Shown here piece after piece: positions 50,015 through 58,952 of a stretch of 64,000 bases of DNA. The notes under the pieces were generated by a model. That model searched no databases. It saw only the letters and a list, made by a program, of their open reading frames with translations, and was not told the origin of the DNA. The DNA is taken from NCBI RefSeq assembly GCF_025215155.1, contig NZ_JALHAM010000119.1; one strand, written 5' to 3'. Source of the DNA: Dryocola clanedunensis. Lineage in GTDB: Bacteria; Pseudomonadota; Gammaproteobacteria; Enterobacterales; Enterobacteriaceae. Position numbers and translations under genes: made by a program. Every line of letters begins with the position of its first letter. The stretch's first letter is position 1.

Positions 50015-51346
50015 ATGATGCAACGTCGAGATTTATTGAAGGCGATGGCTGCCTTTGGGGTGTACGCCATGGTGCCCGCTTTTGCCCGCGGGGCGAACGG
50101 CGCGAAAAAATACGAGGGCGTCACGCTGAATGTCTCGACGTTTAGCACTGCTTATCCAACCCTGCTGCGCCAGTGGCTGCCGGAGTTCGAGGCGCTGACC
50201 GGCGCAAAGGTCAACTTCGACACGCCGTCCTTCCCGGTGTACAACCAGCGGGCGGACCTGGAGCTGTCCACCCGAGGCTCGGCCTATGACGTGGTGAACG
50301 TCACCTTTATCTACACCAGCCGCTGGATTAACTCCGGCTGGCTGACGCCGCTCGACGAGTTTATCGCCAACCCGAACCTGACCAGCGCCGAGTGGGACGT
50401 GCATGACTTCCTGCAGGGCGGCCTGGTGCCGGAAACGGGCCGCGATGGCAAGCTGTATGGCATTCCGTGGGTGGTAGAAGGGATGCTGGCAGGCTCTTCA
50501 CGCTTTGACCTGGTGACCGAGGCGGGCTTCAAATTCCCGGATACCACTGACGATCTGCTTAAAGTTTTACAGGCGGTCAACAAGAAGCAGCGCGTGGCGG
50601 GTTACGTAACGGATAACCACTACGGCTGGACGTTTATTCCCTATCTGCAGGCCTTCGGCGGCAACGTATTCCGCAATCCGCCGGACGATCTGTTCCCGAC
50701 GCTGGATACGCCGGAAGCCGTTGCCGCCGCGGATTATTTTGCCCGTCTGATCCGTGAGTTCGGCCCGAACGGCGGCCTGACCTATACCGCCGACCAGTCC
50801 ACCCAGGCGCTGAAACTTGGCCGGGTTAACTTCTCCGACTCCAGCCAGGCCTATCTGGCCCAGCTTGGCGATCCGGCGTCCTCGCGCACCCTGAAAACGG
50901 TGAACTTCGGCCAGATGGTGCAGGGACCAGCGGGGCGCTTCCCCGGCATGGCGGTTCATGCGCTGGGCATTCCGGCAGGTTCGAAGAACAAAGAGGCCGC
51001 GTGGGCGTTTATCCAGTGGGCGCTTTCGAAGCAGAACACCCAGCGTGCGGTGGCGGCGGGCTACGGTTCGCCTACAAGGCGCAGCGACATCGATTCGCAG
51101 GCGTTCCGCAGCAGGCAAATAATCAACGGTGTCGACCTGGCGCAGCTCTCTTTAAGCGCCGTAGATCGGGCAGCTCAGGGCGGGTATATGAAATACCGCA
51201 CGGTGGATGTCTTCCCGCAGGTCGACCAGCAGCTCAATAAGGCCATCGCCCTGATTGTCTCCGGCCAGCTGTCGGCAAAACAGGCGATGCAGCAGGCGCA
51301 GACCGCGTCGATTGCCGATCTTAAACGCTCCGGCGCGAAGATCTGA
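50015..51346 (+). CDS. ABC transporter substrate-binding protein (CUT1-like)
   Basis: A 443-residue family 1 extracellular solute-binding protein. The N-terminus QRRDLLKAMAAFGVYAMVPAFA is a twin-arginine-like signal peptide, so it may be exported folded by Tat. The mature part has the two-lobed fold with YDVVNVTFIYTSRWINSGWLTPLDEF and YGIPWVVEGMLAGS in the ligand cleft region. Maltose/glycerol-phosphate-type binding proteins are nearest in plan. It follows the dioxygenase by 24 bp and precedes two permeases. The ligand is unknown. Confidence 0.85.
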   Translation: MMQRRDLLKAMAAFGVYAMVPAFARGANGAKKYEGVTLNVSTFSTAYPTLLRQWLPEFEALTGAKVNFDTPSFPVYNQRADLELSTRGSAYDVVNVTFIYTSRWINSGWLTPLDEFIANPNLTSAEWDVHDFLQGGLVPETGRDGKLYGIPWVVEGMLAGSSRFDLVTEAGFKFPDTTDDLLKVLQAVNKKQRVAGYVTDNHYGWTFIPYLQAFGGNVFRNPPDDLFPTLDTPEAVAAADYFARLIREFGPNGGLTYTADQSTQALKLGRVNFSDSSQAYLAQLGDPASSRTLKTVNFGQMVQGPAGRFPGMAVHALGIPAGSKNKEAAWAFIQWALSKQNTQRAVAAGYGSPTRRSDIDSQAFRSRQIINGVDLAQLSLSAVDRAAQGGYMKYRTVDVFPQVDQQLNKAIALIVSGQLSAKQAMQQAQTASIADLKRSGAKI

Positions 51347-51355
51347 GGAGCGACT

Positions 51356-52261
51356 ATGCACGTGAAATCCAACTGGCAGCGCCAGCAAAAAATGGCGTAT
51401 CTGGCGGGGCTGGTGCCGTCCATCGTCGTGCTGGCGATAATCACGCTGCTGCCCGCCGTGGCGCTGATTGTCACCAGCCTGACGCCGCTGAGCCTGACGA
51501 ACCCGCAGGCGACGTTTACCTTCAGCGACCCGCTCATTAACTATCGCCAGCTGCTGGATGACCCAAGATTTCTGAATTCTGTGGTCACCCAGCTAAAGCT
51601 CTCGCTGGTTAGCGTGTTATTTCAGGTGGTCATCGGGCTGGGGCTGGCCTTATTGCTCAACGGAGCATCGAAATGGCTGCACACCGCCCGGACGCTGTTT
51701 CTGATCCCGATGGTGCTGCCGCCGATTATCGTGGCGCTGATCTGGAAAATCATCTACACGCCGGATATCAGCCCGCTGCACCAGGTGCTGGACATATGGG
51801 GGATCACGCTGCCGTCGCTGATTGCCAACCCGGCGACCGCGCTGTGGGCGATTGCCGTAGCGGATATCTGGCAGTGGTTTCCCTTCACCATGCTGATGGT
51901 GCTGGCGGCGCTACAGATGATCCCCAAAGATCCGCTGGAGGCGGCGAGCCTGGACGGCGCCAGCTCCGGCAATATCTTTCGTTATATCGTGCTGCCGTAT
52001 ATCAAGCCGGTGCTGGTGGTTTGCGCGCTGTTCCGGCTTATCGACAGCTTCAAAGCCTTTCCGCTGATCTACGTGTTAACCGACGGCGGGCCGGGCTCGG
52101 TCACCGAAGTCACTAACTACTACGGCTTTATTCAGGCCTTTAACTTCTCGTACTGGGGCTACGGCAGCGCCATCGCCGTGGTGATCCTCGTCGGGGTCTT
52201 TGTGTTGAGCTATATCGTGGGCAAAGCGGGGTGGAGCGATGAGCGAAAAGCTGACGCTTGA
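51356..52261 (+). CDS. ABC transporter permease (MalF/UgpA-like)
   Basis: A 301-residue inner-membrane permease with six predicted helices; the coupling EAA loop is LEAASLDGASSGNIFRYIVLPYIKP near residue 195. Sequence near the end (FPLIYVLTDGGPGSVTEVTNYYGFIQAFNFSYWGYGSAIAV) is typical of the first CUT1 permease. GAGGAGCG precedes the ATG. It overlaps the next permease gene by 23 bp. Confidence 0.9.
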   Translation: MHVKSNWQRQQKMAYLAGLVPSIVVLAIITLLPAVALIVTSLTPLSLTNPQATFTFSDPLINYRQLLDDPRFLNSVVTQLKLSLVSVLFQVVIGLGLALLLNGASKWLHTARTLFLIPMVLPPIIVALIWKIIYTPDISPLHQVLDIWGITLPSLIANPATALWAIAVADIWQWFPFTMLMVLAALQMIPKDPLEAASLDGASSGNIFRYIVLPYIKPVLVVCALFRLIDSFKAFPLIYVLTDGGPGSVTEVTNYYGFIQAFNFSYWGYGSAIAVVILVGVFVLSYIVGKAGWSDERKADA

Positions 52262-53102
52262 AACTATTCATGTCTTACCGGCGCGCAGAGGCAGGCCGTT
52301 CCGGCTGCCGGGCGGGCGGGCCTTTGCAGCCTGGCTGATTCTGCTGGCGATGCTTGCGCCGTTCCTGTGGATGGTGATCATGGCGTTTCGTCCGGCCATG
52401 GAGGCCTTTGATTTAACGCTGTGGTTCACGCCAACGCTGGATGCGTTCCGCTCGCTGTGGCAGGGCAATTTCCTGCATTCGTTTGGTAACAGCCTGCTGG
52501 TCAGCACGCTCTCTACCGGCCTGTCGCTGATTATCGGGGTTCCGGCGGCGTGGGTATTAACACGCTGGCAGTTTCCGGGGCGCAGGCACGTGGCGCTGTG
52601 GATCCTCGTGACCCGCATGGCTCCGCCGATTGCCTTCACCATCCCGTTTTATCTGGCCTGGCGCTGGCTCGGGCTGCAGGACACGGTGATCGGCCTTGCG
52701 ATAGTGTATCTGACGTTTAACCTGGCGATCGTCATCTGGCTGATGCAGACCTTTTTTGCCGCCGTGCCGCCCGCGCTTGAGGAGGCGGCCTGGCTCGACG
52801 GCTGTTCCATCTGGCGGACCTTCTGGACGATTACGCTGCCGCTGGTGGCACCGGGGCTGGCCGCAACCGCCATCCTCTGCTTTATCTTTTCGTGGAACGA
52901 CTTCTTTTATGCCCTGATCCTGACGCGCACCCAGGCGGTTACGGCTCCAGTGGCGATCGTTAACTTTCTCCAGTACGAAGGATGGGAGTGGAGCAAGATA
53001 GCGGCCAGCGGCACGCTGGTGATGCTGCCGGTGGTGGCGTTTACGCTGCTGGTGCGGCGCTATCTGGTCCACGGCCTGACCGCTGGCGGCCTGAAGGACT
53101 GA
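52239..53102 (+). CDS. ABC transporter permease (MalG/UgpE-like)
   Basis: A 287-residue inner-membrane permease with six helices and the EAA loop ALEEAAWLDGCSIWRTFWTITLPLVAPG near residue 185. The N-terminus carries a basic stretch (PARRGRPFRLPGG) before the first helix. It is the second CUT1 permease and pairs with the preceding protein. It overlaps the preceding gene and lies 3 bp before the ATPase gene. Confidence 0.9.
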   Translation: MSEKLTLETIHVLPARRGRPFRLPGGRAFAAWLILLAMLAPFLWMVIMAFRPAMEAFDLTLWFTPTLDAFRSLWQGNFLHSFGNSLLVSTLSTGLSLIIGVPAAWVLTRWQFPGRRHVALWILVTRMAPPIAFTIPFYLAWRWLGLQDTVIGLAIVYLTFNLAIVIWLMQTFFAAVPPALEEAAWLDGCSIWRTFWTITLPLVAPGLAATAILCFIFSWNDFFYALILTRTQAVTAPVAIVNFLQYEGWEWSKIAASGTLVMLPVVAFTLLVRRYLVHGLTAGGLKD

Positions 53103-53105
53103 ATT

Positions 53106-54164
53106 ATGGCGACTATTACCTTACGCAACATCCACAAGCGTTATGAAGATAACGTGATTATTAAAGGGCTGGATCTGACCATCCGCGAAGGAGAATTCGT
53201 GGCGCTGGTCGGGCCGTCCGGCTGCGGCAAATCGACCCTGCTGCGCATGATTGCCGGGCTGGAAAGCATCACCGACGGGGAAATAGCGCTCGATGGCGAA
53301 GTCATCAACGACATTTCGCCCCAGGCGCGCAATATCGCGATGGTGTTCCAGAACTACGCGCTGTATCCGCACATGACGGTGGAGGAGAACCTGGGCTTCT
53401 CGCTGAAAATGCAGAGCGTGAAGAAAGCTGAAATAGACGAGCGGGTAGCGAAAGTTGCCGCCACGCTCGGGCTGAGCAATCTGCTGAAACGCAAGCCGGG
53501 CCAGCTCTCCGGTGGGCAAAGGCAGCGCGTGGCGATGGGAAGGGCCATTCTGCGCAGCCCGCGCGTCTTTTTATTCGACGAGCCGCTCTCCAACCTGGAT
53601 GCAAAACTGCGCGTTGAGATGCGTACCGAAATCAAAGCGCTGCACCAGCGGCTGAACGCCACCATGGTCTATGTCACCCACGACCAGGTGGAGGCGATGA
53701 CCATGGCGGACAGAATAGTAGTGCTGAAAGACGGGGTTATCGAGCAGGTTGGTACGCCTCTGGAGCTGTACGATCGCCCGCGCAATGCCTTTGTCGCCGG
53801 GTTTATCGGCTCGCCGTCCATGAACCTGCTGAGCGGTACGCTCGATCGCGAATCGTTTATTACCGATGACGGCCTGCGCCTGCCGCTGAACAATGTCCCG
53901 GCGGCAAACCATGGCAAACGCGTGCTCTACGGCGTGCGCCCGGAGCACTTCACCCAGGTTAATCAGGGCGGGGTAGTCGCGGAGGTGAACGTGGTGGAGC
54001 CGACGGGAGCGGAAACGCAAATCGCCCTTAATATCGGCAAACAAAAGGCCATCGCCGTGTTTCGCGACAGGATTCAGACGACGCCGGGCAGCGCCTTGCA
54101 CCTACAGCCGGACGTGCTGCAGACGCATCTGTTTGATGAACAGAGCGGGGTGCGGATTAACTAG
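53106..54164 (+). CDS. ABC transporter ATP-binding protein (MalK/UgpC-like)
   Basis: A 352-residue ATPase: Walker A GPSGCGKST near residue 38, Q-loop VFQNYALYPHMTV, signature LSGGQRQRVAMGRAI, Walker B FLFDEPLSNLD and H-loop VTHDQVEAM. A C-terminal TOBE/OB regulatory domain follows residue 240 (GFIGSPSMNLLSG; YGVRPEH). It powers the importer and closes the operon. The next gene, on the other strand, ends 1 bp away, so there is no room for a conventional terminator. Confidence 0.93.
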   Translation: MATITLRNIHKRYEDNVIIKGLDLTIREGEFVALVGPSGCGKSTLLRMIAGLESITDGEIALDGEVINDISPQARNIAMVFQNYALYPHMTVEENLGFSLKMQSVKKAEIDERVAKVAATLGLSNLLKRKPGQLSGGQRQRVAMGRAILRSPRVFLFDEPLSNLDAKLRVEMRTEIKALHQRLNATMVYVTHDQVEAMTMADRIVVLKDGVIEQVGTPLELYDRPRNAFVAGFIGSPSMNLLSGTLDRESFITDDGLRLPLNNVPAANHGKRVLYGVRPEHFTQVNQGGVVAEVNVVEPTGAETQIALNIGKQKAIAVFRDRIQTTPGSALHLQPDVLQTHLFDEQSGVRIN

Positions 54165-54165
54165 C

Positions 54166-55011
54166 TCAGGCTTCCCGCATGCCGTGACCGTGGCGCTGGC
54201 AGATAGGGCATCTACTGGCATCCTCGCGCCAGCTGGCGAATGGCTGCCGGCATGAAGAGCACGTTGCCCTGAAAACGGCATGATGGACAGGGAAAGCAGA
54301 GGGCGAGGGCTGAATGGCTATCGCCTGCGGAAAGCAGACGTTTTCACAGGCTTTGCAGCCGCTGCAGCGGAGCGGGTCGAGCGTCAGCTCGTTTTCCGTT
54401 AGCGAAATGGCCTGCTGCGGGCAAATTTTAGCGCACGCGCCGCAAAGGTAGCAGCGGCTGGTGTCCAGCCCGATAGCCAGGTTTGTGCCCGCAGGGGCGA
54501 CAGCGGGTGACACCGCAGCAGTGCAGGCCGTTGCCTGGCTGATTTGCAGCCAGCGGCGGCGTCCGCTATTAACGCTGTTTTGCGGCGACGAAACTAACGC
54601 CCACGCAGGTTTACCGAGCCGGGCCAGCCGCAGATTAAGGTCGGCAAGGGACAGCAGCCAGCCGGGATGCTCATCGGCATCCATTTCTACCGCGCGAATG
54701 CTGTACTCGTCATGCCAGAGCAGCAGCTCTTCCGGCGTGGGCGGGATATGGCTGAAAGGGGCGACCAGCACGCCGTCCCTATAAACACGCTGTGGAGGAG
54801 TCAGATCCGTTATAGCGGTGGTGGGACAAACGAACAGGCATCGCGCGCAACTAACGCAGGTATCTGCATCAATTTCCGCCAGCCCTTTACTGAAATTAAT
54901 TGCTTCGAGCGGGCAGGCATCCTGACAGGCCTGACACCGGCTGTGGCGAAGCTGGCTTCTTAAACAGGCCCGCCCCACGGAGGGGCGAGCCTTGAGGGAC
55001 AGAAGATCCAT
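54166..55011 (-). CDS. Polyferredoxin-like 4Fe-4S protein with C-terminal zinc-ribbon, last gene of the dms-like operon
   Basis: A 281-residue Cys-rich protein. Four ferredoxin-type motifs are visible: CQACQDACPLEA near residue 27 and CVSCARCLFVCP near residue 52; then, after a non-Cys domain of about 120 residues, CYLCGACAKICPQ and CSGCKACENVCFP. A tail with CSSCRQPF...CPICQRHGHG looks like a metal ribbon. No signal peptide or membrane span is evident, so it is probably cytosolic. The TGATG overlap ties it to the membrane subunit gene. NapF-like maturation or electron donation to the reductase is possible, but I do not recognise a described family member. Confidence 0.75.
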   Translation of the reverse strand: MDLLSLKARPSVGRACLRSQLRHSRCQACQDACPLEAINFSKGLAEIDADTCVSCARCLFVCPTTAITDLTPPQRVYRDGVLVAPFSHIPPTPEELLLWHDEYSIRAVEMDADEHPGWLLSLADLNLRLARLGKPAWALVSSPQNSVNSGRRRWLQISQATACTAAVSPAVAPAGTNLAIGLDTSRCYLCGACAKICPQQAISLTENELTLDPLRCSGCKACENVCFPQAIAIQPSPSAFPVHHAVFRATCSSCRQPFASWREDASRCPICQRHGHGMREA

Positions 55012-55853
55012 CAGCTAAGCGTGAAGAACACGACGCGCAGCAGGACTTCCGCAGCTATCACCGCGCAGCCTCCCAGCACTACCATCGAACGGCATTTGCA
55101 GGCGCGAACCGACCGGCCCATCAGCGCAATGCCCACCAGCAGCAGCACCCAGGAAGCGATATACAAAGTGCGAAGCTGGTCAAAAGCAGCGAGCGGCTGA
55201 TGCGGAAAGGTCACAACCTGGCTGAGCTTTGCCTGGGTCAGGTAGCTGAAATAGCTCATCTGCTCCAGCAGGCGCAGCAGGGCGCCGACCGCAATCACCG
55301 CCAGCGCAGAAGCCGCAACCTGCCTGCGAAGCTTGTCGCTCAGTCCGGCAGAGAGCCAGATCCCCGCCGTTGCACCGATGCTCAGCACGGCACCGAAGAA
55401 CATGAACCAGGTGTTGATGTGGGTCCAGGTAGCGATGGTGGTATGGGTATAAATCGCCCCCATGCAGTACACGTCAATCAGGCCCAAAACGGAACCGAGC
55501 AGCAGCATCGGCAGACAAACTTTGCGCAGAAACAGCGCCAGTACGGCTGCGATACCCACGGCTGCCAGGTAGAGGCTGGCAAAGATAATTTCCCTGCTCA
55601 GCCACGAGCTGCTGAAGTGACGAAGCGCGTTAAAAGCGTTGAGCGGATAGCCAAGGTGAAGGGTAGAGGCGATCAGCCCACAGCCCCCAGCCACAACGGC
55701 GACAATCAGCGGTGCCAGCAGGAACCGGCGGCGTTGTGCCCCGTCCAGCGAGTTACCGGCAAACAGCAGAATTAACGACAGCAGCACGGTCGTGCCAACG
55801 GAGCCCTGTACCAGCAGCGTAAAGACAATCAGCGGCCATTCTTGCACGATCAT
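55011..55853 (-). CDS. DmsC/YnfH-like membrane anchor subunit
   Basis: A 280-residue integral membrane protein with about eight helices (VFTLLVQGSVGTTVLLSLILLFAG at the N-terminus) of the DmsC family, with the typical LGYPLNAFNALRHFSSSWLSREIIF segment. It anchors the catalytic and Fe-S subunits and oxidises menaquinol. It overlaps dmsB by 4 bp and the ferredoxin gene by 1 bp. Confidence 0.9.
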   Translation of the reverse strand: MIVQEWPLIVFTLLVQGSVGTTVLLSLILLFAGNSLDGAQRRRFLLAPLIVAVVAGGCGLIASTLHLGYPLNAFNALRHFSSSWLSREIIFASLYLAAVGIAAVLALFLRKVCLPMLLLGSVLGLIDVYCMGAIYTHTTIATWTHINTWFMFFGAVLSIGATAGIWLSAGLSDKLRRQVAASALAVIAVGALLRLLEQMSYFSYLTQAKLSQVVTFPHQPLAAFDQLRTLYIASWVLLLVGIALMGRSVRACKCRSMVVLGGCAVIAAEVLLRVVFFTLS

Positions 55854-56470
55854 TTACCTCCCTGTTCTGCACCCTGGTGCGGTTTGATCGCCAGATTAGG
55901 ATGCGTAATGGACGAGTCCGGCAGGCCCTGAACGTCGCAGACGCTGCCGTACTTCGCGCGAAGCTCGTCAATCGGCCCAAATTTAATTGCCCCTAACGGG
56001 CAGGTTGCGACGCACATTGGCTGTTCGCCCTTTGACTGAAGATCGACACAAAAATCGCACTTCGACATTTGCCCCGTTTCTTTATTCATCTGCGGCGCGC
56101 CGTAAGGGCAGGACCAGGCGCAGTAGCCGCAGCCGACGCATTTGTTGGTATCAACCAGCACGATGCCGTCACCGGGACGTTTGTGCATTGCCGTGGTCGG
56201 GCAGTTTTTGGTGCAGATGGGGTCGCTGCAGTGGTTGCAGGAAATGGACAGCGTATAGGCGTAGACGTTGTTAAGCATCCCGCCGCTGCCGGTCGGCGTG
56301 AATCCGCCGCCTTTCACTTCATAAACGCGACGGAAGCGGCGACCCACCTCAAGGTTATTTTTGTCCTTGCAGGCCACCTGACACGCCTTGCAGCCGGAGC
56401 AGCGGGAAGAGTCGATAAAGAAACCGAGTTGCTTCGTGCTGACCGGCGGCAGTTCTGTAAATTTACTCAT
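55850..56470 (-). CDS. DmsB-like four-cluster iron-sulfur subunit
   Basis: A 206-residue ferredoxin-type electron-transfer subunit with four Cys groups: CSGCKACQVACKD near residue 23, CNHCSDPICTKNCPTTAM, CVGCGYCAWSCPYGAPQ and CDFCVDLQSKGEQPMCVATCPLGAI. It bridges DmsC quinol oxidation and the molybdenum subunit. ATGA overlaps join it to the genes on both sides. Confidence 0.94.
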   Translation of the reverse strand: MSKFTELPPVSTKQLGFFIDSSRCSGCKACQVACKDKNNLEVGRRFRRVYEVKGGGFTPTGSGGMLNNVYAYTLSISCNHCSDPICTKNCPTTAMHKRPGDGIVLVDTNKCVGCGYCAWSCPYGAPQMNKETGQMSKCDFCVDLQSKGEQPMCVATCPLGAIKFGPIDELRAKYGSVCDVQGLPDSSITHPNLAIKPHQGAEQGGK

Positions 56471-58842
56471 GCTTTTGCTACCTCAACCAGCATCGTCTGA
56501 TGTGAATTCCCTTTTGCCAGAGCCGTGATGCGCGACGAGCTCAGCACGTTGGCGCAGCCGCCGTGGTCGACACCGTTGGCATCCGGCTGCCACCAGGCCC
56601 CGGCCTGCATGGCTACAACGCCCGGCAAAATGCGCTGGGTGACTTCCGCCGGGACCAGGCTGATACCGCGATCGTTGTGGATCTTCACCGTGTCGCCCTG
56701 GGCGATGCCGCGTTTTTCAGCATCCAGCGGGTTGATCCACAGCTTCTGGATCTGCACTTCCTGCAGCCACGGGTTGGCGTACTGCGTGGAGTTAGCGCGG
56801 TTTTTGCCTTTCCAGGTGATCAGCTGCAGAGGATATTTAGCGGCAAGAGCATCTTCCGGGCCTTCGTGGGCCGGAACGTAGTGGGAAAGCGCCGGAATTT
56901 CCGGGTGATGCATGTCGTAAAGACGCTTAGAGAAAATCTCGATTTTCCCCGACGGCGTGGCGAACGGATGGTTATCCGGGTCACGAATGTTGTCTTCGAA
57001 TGCAACGTACGGCTTGCTCTTAAACAGATGACGACGCTGGATCTGCAACTCCGCAAAGGTCGGCAGATTTTCATCCGGCATCGACAGCCTTGTGGCTTCC
57101 CAGATGTGTTCAATCCACTGCTTTTCGTCGCGGCCAAGGCTGAATTCCGCCTCAACGCCCAGCTTAGCGGCGACTTCACGCAGCCAGTTGTAGTCGGTGC
57201 GGGCCTCAAACGGCGGCTCGACAAGCTTGTCCGACAGCACCAGATAGTTGCCGGTGCCCCAGGTTTCGCCGATGTTCCAGCGCTCCATAAAGCTGGTTTC
57301 CGGCAGCAGCAGATCGGCGTATTTCGCGCTCGGGGTCAGATACAGATCGGTTGCCACGATGAATTCGATTTTTGATTCATCCTGCAGAACGCCGATGGTC
57401 CTGTTGATGTCCGGGTTCTGGTTCGCCAGGTAGTTACCGGCGTGCGAGAACAAAATACGAATATTGTTGCTGAGCTTCTCCGCCCCGGTCAGACCGTCCT
57501 GCGGCGTGACTTTGCTGGCATCGTCCGCCGCCTGAACCCAGTTCATGACGGAGATTTTTTCTTTCACCGGGTTGTCCGGCATTTCCGGCCCGGTGGTGAA
57601 TTTACGGTTGCCGATGCCGCCATAGCCTGCCGCCCAGCCGCCTTTCACGCCGACGTTTCCTGTCAGGGTAGCCAGCAGCGTTGAGCCGCGAGCAGTTCGT
57701 TCGCCGCAGTTGTGTCTTTGCGGGCCCCAGCCCTGGATCAGCGCGGCAGGTTTGGTCGTCGCGTAGTCCCTTGCCAGCTGGCGAATGGTCTGTGCCGGAA
57801 CGTGAGTTATCGGTTCTGCCCACTCGGGTGTTTTTTCTATGCCGTCTTTGGCGCCGGTAAGATAAGCCATTAGCGACTCGTTTTCCGGCACGCCTTCTGG
57901 CATTGAGCTTTCATCGAAGCCGAGGGTATGGCGCTCAATAAACGCTTTATCGTGCAGGTTTTCGGTGACGATGACGTACATCATCGCGTCCATCAGGGCG
58001 TTATCCGTGGAGGGACGCAGCGGGATCCATTCATCGGCAAGGGAGGAAGCGGTGTCCGAGTAGCGAGGATCGACCACGATAAACCGCGTGCCGTTTTGCT
58101 TCATCTGCTGAAAATAGTGGTTGCTGTGGCCAAAGATCGTTTCGGTGGTGTTGTGGCCCCAGAGAATGACCAGCTTAGTCTCGGCAAGCGTATCCAGGCT
58201 GCTGCCGCTGGCGGCGGCCCCGTAGGTGTAAGGCGTGGCCGCCGCGGTGTTACCCATGCTGACGGAGTGATAATACTGAAGGTGGCCGCCGGTGAGGTTC
58301 AGCAGGCGGCGCACCATTGCATCGCCGCTGAAGGTGCCGCCGCTGACGGCGGTGCCAACGTGCACGTAGCGGGAGGAGGGGCCATATTTTTCCGTGATGC
58401 GCTTAAGGTTGTCGGCAATCAGCGTGGTTGCTTCATCCCAGCTGATACGCTCGAATTTGCCTTCACCGCGTTTACCTACGCGCTTCATCGGGTATTTCAG
58501 GCGGTCAGGATGATAGACGAATTTGCGATAGCCGCGTCCGCGAACGCAGGCGCGCATGATCGGCATCTCTTCATCCAGCTCGTTATCGGGACGCGTGGTG
58601 ATGCGAGTGACCACGCCTTCTGTAACGTGTGCGCGAATATCGCATTTCCCGCCGCAGTCGAAGGTGCTGCAGGTCGGGACTACGCGCTCTTCGGGTGCTG
58701 AAGAAACCGTGCCGGGGCTGGTCTGTGGATTGGCGGCAAAAGCGCTGCGGTTAATAAACAGCGGCGTTGCGGCAAGGGCAGAACTCGCTTTTACAAAATG
58801 TCGACGAGAGATCCCTGATAGCGTTTTATCTTTATCGGTCAT
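56467..58842 (-). CDS. DMSO-reductase-family molybdopterin catalytic subunit (DmsA/YnfE-like)
   Basis: A 791-residue precursor with a twin-arginine signal (ISRRHFVKASSALAATPLF), so the folded enzyme is exported to the periplasmic face. The [4Fe-4S] site CSTFDCGGKCDIRAH and the later Cys in MRACVRGRGYRKFVY follow. Bis-MGD binding regions include WGHNTTETIFGHSNHY, YSDTASSLADEWIPLRP and the C-terminal HNDRG segment. Substrates of such enzymes are DMSO, TMAO or other S/N-oxides. It is somewhat shorter than DmsA (814). No TorD/DmsD chaperone gene lies nearby. An FNR site precedes it. Confidence 0.92.
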   Translation of the reverse strand: MTDKDKTLSGISRRHFVKASSALAATPLFINRSAFAANPQTSPGTVSSAPEERVVPTCSTFDCGGKCDIRAHVTEGVVTRITTRPDNELDEEMPIMRACVRGRGYRKFVYHPDRLKYPMKRVGKRGEGKFERISWDEATTLIADNLKRITEKYGPSSRYVHVGTAVSGGTFSGDAMVRRLLNLTGGHLQYYHSVSMGNTAAATPYTYGAAASGSSLDTLAETKLVILWGHNTTETIFGHSNHYFQQMKQNGTRFIVVDPRYSDTASSLADEWIPLRPSTDNALMDAMMYVIVTENLHDKAFIERHTLGFDESSMPEGVPENESLMAYLTGAKDGIEKTPEWAEPITHVPAQTIRQLARDYATTKPAALIQGWGPQRHNCGERTARGSTLLATLTGNVGVKGGWAAGYGGIGNRKFTTGPEMPDNPVKEKISVMNWVQAADDASKVTPQDGLTGAEKLSNNIRILFSHAGNYLANQNPDINRTIGVLQDESKIEFIVATDLYLTPSAKYADLLLPETSFMERWNIGETWGTGNYLVLSDKLVEPPFEARTDYNWLREVAAKLGVEAEFSLGRDEKQWIEHIWEATRLSMPDENLPTFAELQIQRRHLFKSKPYVAFEDNIRDPDNHPFATPSGKIEIFSKRLYDMHHPEIPALSHYVPAHEGPEDALAAKYPLQLITWKGKNRANSTQYANPWLQEVQIQKLWINPLDAEKRGIAQGDTVKIHNDRGISLVPAEVTQRILPGVVAMQAGAWWQPDANGVDHGGCANVLSSSRITALAKGNSHQTMLVEVAKA

Positions 58843-58860
58843 GACATAGGCTCAAAAAAA

Positions 58861-58908
58861 GAAAGCCATGCTAACAGTGTGGTCTTTTTATTTATTGCTC
58901 TATATCAA
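58861..58908 (-). promoter_or_regulatory. FNR-dependent promoter of the dms-like operon
   Basis: On the minus strand TTGAT-ATAG-AGCAA (58908-58895) matches the FNR box TTGAT-N4-ATCAA at 9 of 10 positions. TAGCAT (58873-58868) fits a -10. The box centre is then about 41 bases before the expected start near 58861, the class II position, giving anaerobic induction. Confidence 0.75.
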
Positions 58909-58914
58909 CACCTG

Positions 58915-58936
58915 AGGGGTGTAAAAACACACCCCT
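58915..58936. terminator. Hairpin between gapC and the dms-like operon
   Basis: AGGGGTGT-AAAAAC-ACACCCCT, a perfect 8-bp stem 17 bp past the gapC stop. There is no T tract on the gapC strand, so termination may be incomplete. Confidence 0.55.
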
Positions 58937-58952
58937 TTATGAGTAGACGGTA

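Noticed and set aside
57928..58701. 257-codon frame antisense to the dmsA-like gene
   Set aside because: Shadow frame; Ala/Gly/Val-rich as expected from reading the reverse of a GC-rich gene.
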